DNA from: Bin87 sp965197635
GTDB lineage: Bacteria; Chloroflexota; Dehalococcoidia; Lucifugimonadales; UBA3495
DNA: 64,000 bases
NCBI GenBank assembly: GCA_965197635.1
Contig: CBDANN010000005.1
Location: forward strand, 62,001-126,000
Direction: 5' to 3'
This document shows, piece by piece, positions 1-7,515 of this stretch. Positions within the stretch are counted from its first letter, which is position 1. Every line of letters begins with the position of its first letter. The notes under the pieces were generated by a model. It saw only the letters and a list, made by a program, of their open reading frames with translations. It was not told the DNA's origin and did not search any database. The translations under genes and the position numbers were made by a program.

Positions 1-367
1 TGCTCCGGTCTGAGCCATTCCGGCGGCGTCGAGCCGGCCGTTTCTCGTACACCTCCACCGGCTCCAGGTACTCCTGTAGCAGCGCCACGTCCATGGGCCG
101 GTCCGGCTCCCGGTACACATAATGACCGCGGCGAACCCTGGTTACCAGCCGCGGCGACGGCTTGCTGTGGCCCTGGGTAGTACAACCGGCCAGGTCGCTC
201 AATTCCCGATTGACCAGGTTGCGGTCCCGCTTCGCCCGCGGATCAAAGTCGGCCACACCCAAGTCGGCCACCAATTCGTAAATCTCCTCAGTACTGAAGA
301 CGCGCCCCTGGTTGGCCGCCATCACCTGCACGATGTGGGGACGCAGACTGGTTGCTGCTTTGGTCAA
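1..367 (-). CDS. Winged-helix-like hypothetical protein, 3' end outside window
   Basis: A reverse-strand frame stays open from a TTG start at 365-367 to the window edge (122 codons). A GGAGGTAG Shine-Dalgarno sequence lies just upstream of the TTG and decides the start. The protein begins MTKAATSLRPHIVQVMAANQ and continues with GRVFSTEEIYELVADLG, a helix-rich stretch, then a basic stretch ending in RRGHYVYREPDRP. This resembles small winged-helix domains found in front of nuclease or DNA-binding modules, but I do not recognise a named family. The visible C-terminal part is Arg-rich (KRPARRRRNG). Function unknown; DNA binding is inference from fold-like pattern only. Confidence 0.6.
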   Translation of the reverse strand, partial: MTKAATSLRPHIVQVMAANQGRVFSTEEIYELVADLGVADFDPRAKRDRNLVNRELSDLAGCTTQGHSKPSPRLVTRVRRGHYVYREPDRPMDVALLQEYLEPVEVYEKRPARRRRNGSDRS

Positions 368-567
368 CTGCCTACCTCCATCGCGGCGTCCGTAGGACGC
401 CAGAACGCCTCCTATCAAAGCCGAATTATAAACATTGTGGCACCCGGAAGGCCCGCAGCAGCACCACAAGCCGGGCCACCGGTCATGCACCCAAGCTTTG
501 CCGCCCCAAAACGCCACCAAATCCGACAGATATACTCACCCGGAAACCTCAAACCGCATTTGCTTCC

Positions 568-749
568 CAGGGCTATCGCACATGGATTTCGGAGACCGAC
601 CGAGGGGTGAATTGCTGTTTTAACTGCCAAATTTAGGCAATTGAGGGCCTCAATTGCTGGATAGTAGGGTGATTCGGCTGGAAAGGGCCGCCGAAAAGCT
701 CAGGAAGTCCAGATTTGAACCCTCGCAATTTTCATATGCGATAGCCCTG
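568..749. repeat. Nested palindromic (MITE-like) repeat, copy 1
   Basis: The outer arms are CAGGGCTATCGCA (568-580) and its exact inverse TGCGATAGCCCTG (737-749). The same arm family with one base changed bounds the element at 2616-2779. Size about 180 bp in both cases, no coding capacity. This looks like a non-autonomous palindromic repeat; no target duplication was identified. Confidence 0.45.
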
Positions 750-809
750 ATTTGCTTCCGCTTTTTACTTGACAGATTATTAGATTACGACTACCTCTTC
801 CCCATATCA

Positions 810-830
810 GCAACGGTTGGCAACCGTTGC
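810..830. promoter_or_regulatory. Perfect palindrome, candidate operator of the RHH gene
   Basis: Arms GCAACGGTTG and CAACCGTTGC are separated by one G. The site lies 63 bases before the start of the small ribbon-helix-helix gene and just downstream of a TTGACA hexamer, where an autoregulatory operator would be expected. Direct observation of the palindrome; operator role is inferred. Confidence 0.45.
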
Positions 831-893
831 CCATCATCACCAACCCTCACCCATTGAATCTATCCCATCCTGTTCGTCCGCTGGAGCTACACC

Positions 894-1127
894 ATGCCTG
901 CTACTTCACATCGTGCGAGGACAGTGCGCAAGACCGTGGCATTGGATCCGGAGACTTGGGAACGTTTCGATCGGATACTGACCCGCAAAGGCCTCAACGC
1001 CGCCGAGATGCTGCGCCTGCTCGTCGCAGACTGTGTTACTAGGGAGGAGCAGGCTATCAACGCTGACGACCATCACCAGCCTCCCCATAGAAACGGAGCC
1101 ATGGCCGTGGATACCCACCCACCCTAG
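894..1127 (+). CDS. Ribbon-helix-helix-like small DNA-binding protein
   Basis: 77 residues. Residues about 8-50 (ARTVRKTVALDPETWERFDR followed by ILTRKGLNAAEMLRLLVADC) show the pattern of MetJ/Arc-type repressors: a short basic beta strand, then two helices. The C-terminal 25 residues are His/Pro-rich and probably disordered. Such proteins commonly act as antitoxins or autorepressors, and the perfect palindrome at 810-830 is a fitting operator. No toxin partner is seen directly downstream because an IS5-type element follows at 1205. The ATG at 894 is the only ATG ahead of the motif. Confidence 0.55.
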   Translation: MPATSHRARTVRKTVALDPETWERFDRILTRKGLNAAEMLRLLVADCVTREEQAINADDHHQPPHRNGAMAVDTHPP

Positions 1128-1218
1128 GCGCATAGAAAAAGGCCAAATTGCTGAAAGGCCGCAAGCCGTCAGACCAGTACGCCCGGCATCCGCCTTTCGC
1201 CTAGGCAGTGTTGACATT

Positions 1219-1650
1219 TCATCGTAGCCAGATGAGGGCGGCAGCGAATTGCAGAAAGCCAAGGTATCGGCTGGCCAATTTGTCAAACCTGGAAAATACC
1301 CGGCGGTAGTGCTTCATCTTCCCGATGAAACACTCTACCACTTGGCGTTCTCGGTACAAATGCCGGTCGTAATCCCGCGGCGCCTTGCGGTTGGCCCGGG
1401 CGGGGATCACTGCCACCATGCCCGCTTCTGCCAAATGGTCGATGAAGCTCCGTGCGTCATATCCTTTGTCCGCGATTACGTACTCACTCCGGTAGCCGGT
1501 GAGCAGCGCCGCCGCCTGGGTGATGTCATGCTGCTGTCCCGGCGTCAACGTGAACCGCAGAGGGTTGCCCAGTCCGTCCACGCTCACGTGAACCTTCGTG
1601 CTAAACCCGCCGCGACTGCGGCCCAGGGCTTGCGCTGATTGCCCCCCTTT
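1219..1650 (-). CDS. IS5-family transposase, C-terminal frame (orfB)
   Basis: After the A4G6 run the protein continues SRGGFSTKVHVSVDGLGNPL, then the second Asp region (SEYVIADKGYDARSF) and the third acidic residue in RERQVVECFIGKMKHYRRV, with the usual YxREQ-like helix and a C-terminal FLQFAAALIWLR. The stop codon overlaps the left terminal repeat. Expressed only as a fusion with the upstream frame if frameshifting occurs. All three DDE positions look intact, so the element may be active. Confidence 0.75.
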   Translation of the reverse strand, partial: KGGQSAQALGRSRGGFSTKVHVSVDGLGNPLRFTLTPGQQHDITQAAALLTGYRSEYVIADKGYDARSFIDHLAEAGMVAVIPARANRKAPRDYDRHLYRERQVVECFIGKMKHYRRVFSRFDKLASRYLGFLQFAAALIWLR

Positions 1651-1978
1651 TGGCGGAGCCTCCCCCAGCGCACTGGTGCGCTCGCACCACCGTACTGTCG
1701 ATGACCAGGTACTCCAGGTCCGGTTCCGTACTGAAATGCCGGTGCATTCGCTCCCAGACGCCACGGTCGCACCAGCGGGCGAAGCGTTTGTAGACGGTGT
1801 TCCAGTTGCCGTACTCGGCCGGCAACAGTCGCCACTGCGCCCCGGAGCGATCCATCCACAGCACGCCCTCGACAAACCGCTGGCATTCCGCCGCGTCGCC
1901 AACGTACACGTCAGGGCAATCCCACAGGAATTGCAAAATCTTCTCCCATTGGTCAGAGGGTATGGTTATACTCGACAT
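1601..1978 (-). CDS. IS5-family transposase, N-terminal frame (orfA)
   Basis: Starts MSSITIPSDQWEKILQFLWD and carries the DUF4096-type N-terminal helical domain (WMDRSGAQWRLLPAEYGNWN, VYKRFARWCDRGVWERM), then the first catalytic aspartate in LEYLVIDSTVVRAHQ. The frame ends shortly after the first Asp; the rest of the DDE domain is in another frame. A slippery A4G6 run (minus strand, 1641-1651) sits exactly where the switch is needed, so a functional OrfAB fusion by programmed frameshift is likely. An upstream in-frame ATG at 2011 would add 11 residues inside the terminal repeat and is less likely. Confidence 0.75.
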   Translation of the reverse strand: MSSITIPSDQWEKILQFLWDCPDVYVGDAAECQRFVEGVLWMDRSGAQWRLLPAEYGNWNTVYKRFARWCDRGVWERMHRHFSTEPDLEYLVIDSTVVRAHQCAGGGSAKRGAISASPGPQSRRV

Positions 1979-2014
1979 GCCGCGATTGTACCGCAGTCCA
2001 AATGTCAACACTAC

Positions 2015-2299
2015 CTAGTCACGAACCGGTAATTGCTCCGGCTTGACGCCGTACTTGGTCAAGATGGCGTCGACGAAGGGTTTGAGCACTGCCTCGGCCC
2101 GGTCAATGCGAATTGCCACCGCGGACGCTGGGGCATGGTCATCGTCTTTGTCATAATGGACGATGACGTCCTCTGCGATTTCCTCACCTGCCTCGCTCCT
2201 TTGTCCGTTCTCAATGCGCAGGATTTGGCCTTTCGGGTCATACTCTACCCACGCCGGCGGTGTCGGCTCCCATTCAGGCTGTTTTATTGGTTGTCCCAC
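2015..2299 (-). CDS. DUF2283-like protein, probable antitoxin partner
   Basis: 94 residues from a GTG at 2297-2299 that overlaps the end of the upstream gene by 16 bases, which argues for coupled translation. The core WVEYDPKGQILRIENG, followed by an acidic stretch (EEIAEDVIVHYDKDDDH) and a helix, matches the short beta-hairpin pattern of DUF2283 proteins that pair with DUF4258-type toxins. Its TAG stop lies in the CTAG at the right end of the IS5 element, so the insertion left the reading frame complete. A second pair with the same order is at 60971-61708. Antitoxin role is inferred from arrangement. Confidence 0.55.
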   Translation of the reverse strand: MGQPIKQPEWEPTPPAWVEYDPKGQILRIENGQRSEAGEEIAEDVIVHYDKDDDHAPASAVAIRIDRAEAVLKPFVDAILTKYGVKPEQLPVRD

Positions 2300-2610
2300 G
2301 GCCGGCCTCCGTATCTTTTTGCCAGATTTTTGTTGTGGTAAGCGGTGAGAAATCTTCCTGTTCCAGGGTCGCCAACGAACACTATCGTTATCCATTGTGT
2401 GGAATCCGGCACCCTTCCAGTGAGGACAGTGCGCCGCTCGCCATACGTAGTATGTGTTGCGTAACGCTCGTAAGGTTCGGCAATGGTTTGCATAACCCAT
2501 TCCGGGCGGATGCTGTCATGCCGTTCTAACGCAGCTGCGCCATGCTCCGCAACCTTCGGCAATCGGTCAAAGGCTTGGCGCAACTGCTCAGTATCATCCG
2601 ATTGCGCCAT
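2284..2610 (-). CDS. DUF4258-like small protein, probable toxin
   Basis: 108 residues. The C-terminal half has a RelE/BrnT-like small beta-sheet pattern (YGERRTVLTGRVPDSTQWIT, then a VVF-type strand, TAYHNKNLAKRYGG). The N-terminal half is helical and ends in a WVMQTIAEPYERYATH segment that matches the RIQHVLENWV segment of the broken gene at 61356-61708. The downstream DUF2283-like gene overlaps it by 16 bases. The start codon adjoins the outer arm of a palindromic repeat, so the promoter may come from or be altered by that repeat. Toxin function is inferred. Confidence 0.55.
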   Translation of the reverse strand: MAQSDDTEQLRQAFDRLPKVAEHGAAALERHDSIRPEWVMQTIAEPYERYATHTTYGERRTVLTGRVPDSTQWITIVFVGDPGTGRFLTAYHNKNLAKRYGGRPWDNQ

Positions 2611-2615
2611 GTAGC

Positions 2616-2779
2616 CAGGGCAATCGCATTTGAAATTACAACCCCGTCACGCCGGCGAAAGACGGAGTCCATAAGGTCATTGCATGAACGAATTGGAAAC
2701 GTAATTAACGAATTCGGTCACTGGATTCCTACTTTCGCAGGAATAACGGGCATTAAACTGCCCATATGCGATTGCCCTG
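2616..2779. repeat. Nested palindromic (MITE-like) repeat, copy 2
   Basis: The outer arms CAGGGCAATCGCAT (2616-2629) and ATGCGATTGCCCTG (2766-2779) are exact inverses. Inside them lies a second, imperfect inverted pair of about 28 bases (2643-2670 and 2723-2750) of the common CCCGT...GCGAAAG...TCC type. There is no coding potential. The structure could fold into a long cruciform or RNA hairpin. Confidence 0.55.
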
Positions 2780-2792
2780 GCCATGTAGCTCC

Positions 2793-3884
2793 CTACGTTG
2801 ACGCTCCCGTCAAATCGGCGACCTCCGGCATGACCTTCTCGGCCAGGAGCCGCGTCGAATGCTCCCACCCGGACTGGTTTTCCGACTGGTCGTACACCAA
2901 CATCAGGAGACCGCCGAACCCGCCGACATCTCCATACAGCCGTCGGATCTTGCCCGCGACGGTGTCCGGGGAACCGATGAGCCACAGGTGGTCGGCCATG
3001 TATTCAATGTTAACGGCGTCGTCGGGAACCTCGTCGTCGTGCTTGAATACCTTCATCAGGTCAAACTCGCGGAACAGCGGCAGCAGGTAATCGTTCCAAA
3101 CCCGGCCCAGCATTCCGTTGAGCGCCAGGTCGCGCGCTTCCTCGTCGGTGTCGGCCACGTACACGTCCCTTACCAGACGCCAATCGGCCCGCGACGGCGT
3201 GCGGCCCGTGCGCTCCGCGCCTTCCTCGATGGCTTCCCAGTGGCTGCGGCAGTAGTCGGCGTTGAGGGCCAGGCTCATGGGAATGAACCCGCGCTCGCCG
3301 GCGATCATCAGCGTGGGCGACTTGTAGCTGACCGACGCCACCCCGATGGGCGGATGGGGCTGCTGGTAGGGTCGCAGGAAAAACTCCAAAGTGCCGAACA
3401 TGGGTTCCGGTATGCTGACGTTCCAGTACTTGCCCTTATATTCAAAGGGGCCGTCGTTCTGCCAGATTTTCAGGATGATGTCCAGCGACTCCCGGGTCAT
3501 TTCCCGGTGCTCTCCGTTGTTGCCATCGACATCAAACAGCGCCCAATCGCTGGGCAGACCGCTGGCTCCCACGCCGAACAGGAACCGCCCTTGGGACAAG
3601 TGATCCAGGTAGGCCACGCGGTGCGCCAACTCGGCCGGATGGTGGAAGGGCAACAGGTGCGCGCCGGAACCTAGCTTGATGCGCTTGGTCTTCATCAGTG
3701 CCTGCGCGATCAGCAGGTCAGGGGCCGGAATTGGCTCCCAGGGCGACGTGAAATGTTCGCCTATCCAGGCCTCGTCAAATCCGAGTTCGTCGCACAGGGT
3801 CAGGTATTCCAAATCCCACTGGTGGGAGTCATAGATGTTCCGTTCCGGTGGATGGGACGGCATCATAAACAATCCGAACTTCAT
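2793..3884 (-). CDS. LLM-class flavin-dependent oxidoreductase
   Basis: 363 residues, a bacterial-luciferase-like (LLM) TIM-barrel monooxygenase using FMN or F420. The N-terminus MKFGLFMMPSHPPERN is the first barrel strand; EAWIGEHFTSPWEPIPAPDL is the classic E-H motif after strand 2. Next come KRIKLGSGAHLLPFHHPAEL and the GRFLFGVGASGLPSDW loop, then the C-terminal LWLIGSPDTVAGKIRRL found in nearly all members. The start at 3884 is preceded by GGGAGGAGCC; an upstream in-frame ATG adds 24 unlike residues. Length is normal. It is a stand-alone gene; substrate cannot be predicted. Confidence 0.9.
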   Translation of the reverse strand: MKFGLFMMPSHPPERNIYDSHQWDLEYLTLCDELGFDEAWIGEHFTSPWEPIPAPDLLIAQALMKTKRIKLGSGAHLLPFHHPAELAHRVAYLDHLSQGRFLFGVGASGLPSDWALFDVDGNNGEHREMTRESLDIILKIWQNDGPFEYKGKYWNVSIPEPMFGTLEFFLRPYQQPHPPIGVASVSYKSPTLMIAGERGFIPMSLALNADYCRSHWEAIEEGAERTGRTPSRADWRLVRDVYVADTDEEARDLALNGMLGRVWNDYLLPLFREFDLMKVFKHDDEVPDDAVNIEYMADHLWLIGSPDTVAGKIRRLYGDVGGFGGLLMLVYDQSENQSGWEHSTRLLAEKVMPEVADLTGAST

Positions 3885-3989
3885 GGCTCCTCCCGCGACT
3901 TGCTCCGTGGCTCCCGGGGCTGGTCGAATATCATGGTCGTTGCCGTACCATAACATAATTGGCGCGCCTTTGGCGTAACTCCGCCCGTG

Positions 3990-3996
3990 TTATAGT
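3990..3996 (+). promoter_or_regulatory. Candidate -10 element upstream of FKBP gene
   Basis: TTATAGT lies 31 bases before the TTG start of the FKBP gene, with a TTGGCG hexamer at 3970-3975 as a weak, slightly too close -35. Plausible housekeeping promoter in an otherwise GC-rich gap. Confidence 0.3.
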
Positions 3997-4026
3997 GGCG
4001 CATCCATTATTGGCGAGGAGATCAAT

Positions 4027-4458
4027 TTGGCCACAGCACAAATCGGCAACCGAGTACGCGTCCACTATACCGGCCGCCTTGACGATGGCGAAGTGTTTGA
4101 CTCATCGGAAGGCGGCACTCCAATGGCTTTCACCATTGGCAACGGTCAGGTGATACCGGGGTTTGAGAACGGGGTTGTCGGCATGGCAACTGGGGACACC
4201 AAGACCGTTAACATCCCCTGCGCCGACGCCTACGGCGAGCGCCGCGATGACGGGGTGATGCAGGTGCCGAGGGGCGAGTTTCCTCCCGATATGCCGTTGG
4301 AAGTGGGAACCTCAGTGCAAGGCCAGCAACAAAGCGGACAGGTGGTCTCCTTCACCATCATGGCCGCCACCGATGAACAAGTGACCCTGGACGCCAACCA
4401 CCCCTTGGCCGGCAAGGACCTGACTTTTGACCTGACGTTGGTGTCTATCGAAGGGTAG
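4027..4458 (+). CDS. FKBP-type peptidyl-prolyl cis-trans isomerase (SlyD-like)
   Basis: 143 residues beginning at TTG 4027, preceded by GGCGAGGAG. The N-terminal FKBP strand VRVHYTGRLDDGEVFDSSEG, the FTIGNGQVIPGFENGVVGMA motif with its conserved isomerase-site residues, and the insert-in-flap segment (VPRGEFPPDMPLEVGTSV) mark a SlyD-type protein. The tail DANHPLAGKDLTFDLTLVSI is diagnostic of the family. It lacks the His-rich C-terminal tail of enterobacterial SlyD. Likely cytoplasmic folding helper; no signal peptide. Confidence 0.93.
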   Translation: MATAQIGNRVRVHYTGRLDDGEVFDSSEGGTPMAFTIGNGQVIPGFENGVVGMATGDTKTVNIPCADAYGERRDDGVMQVPRGEFPPDMPLEVGTSVQGQQQSGQVVSFTIMAATDEQVTLDANHPLAGKDLTFDLTLVSIEG

Positions 4459-4483
4459 GTGCGAGAAATCTGGGCGGAACTAC

Positions 4484-4789
4484 ATGGATAGCGAAACCGA
4501 CGGGCGGCGATGGTTCGCTACTTTGCTGAGTTATGCGCCAGTTTCAATTCGGAATGTGGTTGTCGGTGCGATGTTATTGCTGATTGTGGTTGTGGCCGGC
4601 GTAATAGTAGTCGATTTTGCAGCAGGTGATAACCCAACCACCCGACGACTGGAAACTTGGCTGAGAATGGCACTGATGGTTTTAGCCGTTCTGGTGGTTG
4701 CGCTGGCGTCGGGTGGTTCGTCCGTTACATATACCGACCTAACGTCGACCGGGACGGGAGTTGAGCCAGTTGAAGAACGATTTGAATAA
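4484..4789 (+). CDS. Small two-helix membrane protein
   Basis: 101 residues with two hydrophobic helices (about 26-46, VVVGAMLLLIVVVAGVIVV; and about 62-79, MALMVLAVLVVALASGG). It starts 25 bases after the FKBP stop on the same strand. The end overlaps the convergent gene at 4739. No recognised family; the last 20 residues are polar. Possibly not translated; support is the membrane-like pattern only. Confidence 0.4.
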   Translation: MDSETDGRRWFATLLSYAPVSIRNVVVGAMLLLIVVVAGVIVVDFAAGDNPTTRRLETWLRMALMVLAVLVVALASGGSSVTYTDLTSTGTGVEPVEERFE

Positions 4790-5071
4790 ACTGAGCCAGG
4801 CAATGAGCACCCAAGACAGTGCCATCACGAAGACGCCAAATCCACCAGCGAGCACAACGTAGCGATGTTCGATCCAATAGCCTATCAAAAGGACCAGCAA
4901 CGCCACCACAGCGCCAAGCAGGAGCGGGACATTGGCACGATCCAGTGCGATCATCTCGTTGGACGGTGCTCTGGTTTTTCGCTGCTGGGCACCTGAATCC
5001 GGCAGACTAAGACCATCTGCTGACGGGTTATTGGCATCCATAGGGGCACCTTGCGTCTCAGGCGTAGCCAT
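4739..5071 (-). CDS. Small two-helix membrane protein, unknown function
   Basis: 110 residues from an ATG at 5071 with GAGGTTGCC just upstream. The first 45 residues are polar (MATPETQGAPMDANN), then come two transmembrane segments (VPLLLGAVVALLVLLIGYWI and VVLAGGFGVFVMALSWVLIA) and an aromatic-basic tail (FKSFFNWLNSRPGRR). It lies 32 bases after the SDR gene on the same strand and could be cotranscribed with it. No family recognised. Confidence 0.5.
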   Translation of the reverse strand: MATPETQGAPMDANNPSADGLSLPDSGAQQRKTRAPSNEMIALDRANVPLLLGAVVALLVLLIGYWIEHRYVVLAGGFGVFVMALSWVLIAWLSLFKSFFNWLNSRPGRR

Positions 5072-5103
5072 GGCAACCTCTTCCACGCTTTCACTATACG
5101 AGA

Positions 5104-5919
5104 CTACAGCCGCACCTGCTGCCCCAGCGTCTGGTACGTAACCGGCGAGGTTGCCACCAGGCCGGCGTCCACCGGCAGCACCACACCGTTGATCCAGCGG
5201 GCCTCGTCGCTGGCCAGGAACAGGGCCGCGTTGCCGATGTCCCACGCTGTGCCTTCCGTACGCAGGGGCGCCGCTCCGCTGCGAACCTGGCGCAGGTCGT
5301 CGTCCATGCGCGGGGCGACCATGGGCGTGTACACCAGGCCGGGCGCGATGCAGTTGGTGCGGATGCCGTCCGGCCCGTGGTCGGCAGCCATGGAGATTGT
5401 CAGCCCGATGACCGCGGCCTTGGATGCGGTGTAGGGCGTGCTGCTGTGGGCCCGCAGGCCCGCGATGGATGAAATGTTGATGATGGAGCCCCCGCCCGCT
5501 TCCATCATGCGCGGAATGGCGAACTTGCTGGCCAGGACGATGCTCTTGACGTTGACGGCCATGATGTGGTCCCAGTCTTCCTCGGATACTTCCACCACGG
5601 TGCCGCGCCGGGAGATGCCCACGTTGTTGTCCAGGATGTCGAGGCGGCCGTAACGCTCGATACAGCTTTCGACCATGCGCCGGCAGTCGGCGGCGTTGGT
5701 AACGTCGGCCTGAATGGTGGACGCGATGCCGCCCTCGGCCTGGATCATCTCCTGCGTTTCAGCGGCCCGCTCCTCGGTGACGTCAGCCAACAGGACCTTG
5801 GCTCCTTCCCTGGCGAACAGCGTCGCCGTGGCCCGTCCGTTGCCGATGCCGGGGCCGCTGGAACCGGCGCCGGTCACGATTGCCACCTTTCCCTCCAGTC
5901 GCGGGCTGCGTTCAGGCAC
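5104..5919 (-). CDS. SDR-family oxidoreductase
   Basis: 271 residues, classical short-chain dehydrogenase/reductase. The cofactor loop is TGAGSSGPGIGNGRATA, a longer variant of TGxxxGxG with an inserted turn. LLADVTEE places an acidic residue after strand 2, favouring NAD(H). ILDNNVGIS holds the N of the active tetrad, NISSIAGL the Ser, and YTASKAAV the Tyr-Lys pair; CIAPGLVYTPM is the PG motif. All catalytic residues are present. The closing WINGVVLPVDAGL is typical. Substrate unknown. Confidence 0.92.
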   Translation of the reverse strand: MPERSPRLEGKVAIVTGAGSSGPGIGNGRATATLFAREGAKVLLADVTEERAAETQEMIQAEGGIASTIQADVTNAADCRRMVESCIERYGRLDILDNNVGISRRGTVVEVSEEDWDHIMAVNVKSIVLASKFAIPRMMEAGGGSIINISSIAGLRAHSSTPYTASKAAVIGLTISMAADHGPDGIRTNCIAPGLVYTPMVAPRMDDDLRQVRSGAAPLRTEGTAWDIGNAALFLASDEARWINGVVLPVDAGLVATSPVTYQTLGQQVRL

Positions 5920-5961
5920 GTTAGAACCTCCGTGATTGTTCGTGGGTTTGGGGTTGCCCCG

Positions 5962-7515
5962 TCATTCGGCGATGGGGCGCGAAATTATCCACAGGCTCGC
6001 GCAAGTGTAGCACACCATCAGCGTCAGCATCGGGATTTGACTCAGCAGGGCGGCGCGCTGGCTGGCGTAGATGCGCGTCGCCTGGATGTGGGCCAGGTAC
6101 ACCCCTGCGATGTGTCCGACCACGATGGCGGAGATGGAGAAATACCAGATGAAAACCGGCGACAGGATCCCGATGTTGATGATGGCATCCGCCGTGCCAA
6201 ACAGGTCCCAACCCCAACCGAAGGGGTCGGACACCAGCACGATGAATTTCTGGCCGTTGACCAGCAGGAATCCCAGGAAGTGGGCGAAGTGATAGGCCAG
6301 CGCGATGGGCAACAGCGAGAAGGTGAACCGGCGCAACAACCGGCCGGTGTCGGGCTGCGAATGCCCGGATAGCGCTACCATCACCGCGCAGGTGGCGGTG
6401 AAGAGCAGCCCGAAAACCACGGGCAAACCCAGCACCCCAATCAGATTGGCGACGTACCCGCCCACGCGGGGGGACTGCAGCACGAATTGCGTGCTGAATA
6501 TCAGCCATTCCGGCGTTGCCGACAGGCCATCGAAGGACACCGTGGAGAGCAGCAGGACGACGTAAAAAACGACCGTCAGCGTAACCACGCCGAGGCGGTT
6601 CAACCCTACGCAGGGCGGACGCAGGTTGAACTCCCGTTGCTCCCCGAGCCCTTTACCAGGAGATGCTGCGGCGTAGCACTCGTAGCAATCCACGCAATCG
6701 TCCTCGCCGGCTGAACAACGGCCGGCGCTGGAGCATCGAGCGCATAGGGATTTCGGCGCCCGCACTTCCGTCATGGAGAACCGCGCCATGAACCCGAACA
6801 CCACCGTGAACCCCTCGGCGTTGCGCAGCCAGACGTCGCGGCCGTACCGGTACATGCCCACGAAGTTGTACCCGGTGTAGAGAACGAGGATCCACCCCAG
6901 CGCCCGGGGGCCGGCGGCCTCGGCGGCGACGGTTTCCAGGATGGCGAACCCGACGAATACCAGCACGGCGGGCCAGGGGCCCCAACGACGCGGGTAGCGC
7001 CGAAGTCGCCTGGACCGGAGGCCGGGCGCAATCGATTCGGCAAACCCCCAGGCCACTTTCCACGGATTGACCAGCGCCCACAAGTTGCCGAACAGCGCGG
7101 TGAAAAAGCTCAACGCCACCCAGAAGGCAACATACACCGCCGCCGGAGCCGGATTTAGCGCGGCTCGCTCCGTGCCGATCAGGGCGCCCAGAATGACGTA
7201 CGCCGTGAGTATTACTGACAGCGTTTTCAGCGTTCCGATGAACCCAGGCATCGCCAGCCACCGTATCGGCGCAAGTCTTAGCAGGTTGTAGCGAGGGTAA
7301 GCGCCGTGGGCAGTCCCGCCACGCAAGAAGACCGCCGCCACCACGAACGACAGGGCCACCGCCGCCGCGCCGGCGATTACGAACAGGGACAACGGCAGCG
7401 GCAAATCGTACCGCTCGCCGAACCCATGAGCCTGGGCAGGGAGCGCGAAGATCGCTCCGAGCAGCAGGGCCAGGCCGGACACGCCGCAAATAAGCAATCC
7501 CCGCTGCACCGCCAT
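5962..7515 (-). CDS. Polytopic membrane protein with cysteine-rich loop
   Basis: 517 residues from an ATG at 7513-7515 that shares its A with the stop of the upstream gene (TGATG), so translation is coupled. It has a signal-like first helix ending LPAQAHGFGERYDLPLP and about ten further hydrophobic segments. A loop near the middle has seven cysteines (CARCSSAGRCSAG, DDCVDCYECY), which could bind metal or an iron-sulfur cluster. It resembles long membrane proteins of Actinobacteria and Chloroflexi sometimes named fenitrothion hydrolase, a name I would not trust for function. With the FixH-like partner it may form an envelope metal or redox module. Confidence 0.7.
   Translation of the reverse strand: MAVQRGLLICGVSGLALLLGAIFALPAQAHGFGERYDLPLPLSLFVIAGAAAVALSFVVAAVFLRGGTAHGAYPRYNLLRLAPIRWLAMPGFIGTLKTLSVILTAYVILGALIGTERAALNPAPAAVYVAFWVALSFFTALFGNLWALVNPWKVAWGFAESIAPGLRSRRLRRYPRRWGPWPAVLVFVGFAILETVAAEAAGPRALGWILVLYTGYNFVGMYRYGRDVWLRNAEGFTVVFGFMARFSMTEVRAPKSLCARCSSAGRCSAGEDDCVDCYECYAAASPGKGLGEQREFNLRPPCVGLNRLGVVTLTVVFYVVLLLSTVSFDGLSATPEWLIFSTQFVLQSPRVGGYVANLIGVLGLPVVFGLLFTATCAVMVALSGHSQPDTGRLLRRFTFSLLPIALAYHFAHFLGFLLVNGQKFIVLVSDPFGWGWDLFGTADAIINIGILSPVFIWYFSISAIVVGHIAGVYLAHIQATRIYASQRAALLSQIPMLTLMVCYTCASLWIISRPIAE

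Larger units (their letters stand above)
368..893. other. Intergenic region with nested palindromic repeat and promoter-like sequence
   Basis: No convincing gene. It contains the outer arms of a nested palindromic repeat (568-749), a TTGACA hexamer at 769-774 that could be a -35 box with a weak AT-richer -10 about 17 bases on, and a perfect palindrome at 810-830. Open frames here lack ribosome sites and protein-like composition. Confidence 0.4.
1205..2014 (-). mobile_element. IS5-family (IS427-like) insertion sequence
   Basis: The element is about 810 bp. Terminal inverted repeats are G[C/T]AGTGTTGACATTT (1205-1219 and the complement at 2000-2014). Both ends are flanked by CTAG (1201-1204 and 2015-2018), consistent with a target duplication. 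It encodes a two-frame DDE transposase typical of the IS427 group, in which the two frames are fused by ribosomal frameshifting. The right CTAG supplies the TAG stop codon of the neighbouring gene, so the insertion lies exactly at that gene's end. Confidence 0.85.

Noticed and set aside
122..610. 162-codon plus-strand frame
   Set aside because: Overlaps a reverse-strand gene with a good ribosome site and protein-like sequence; composition here is that of a shadow.
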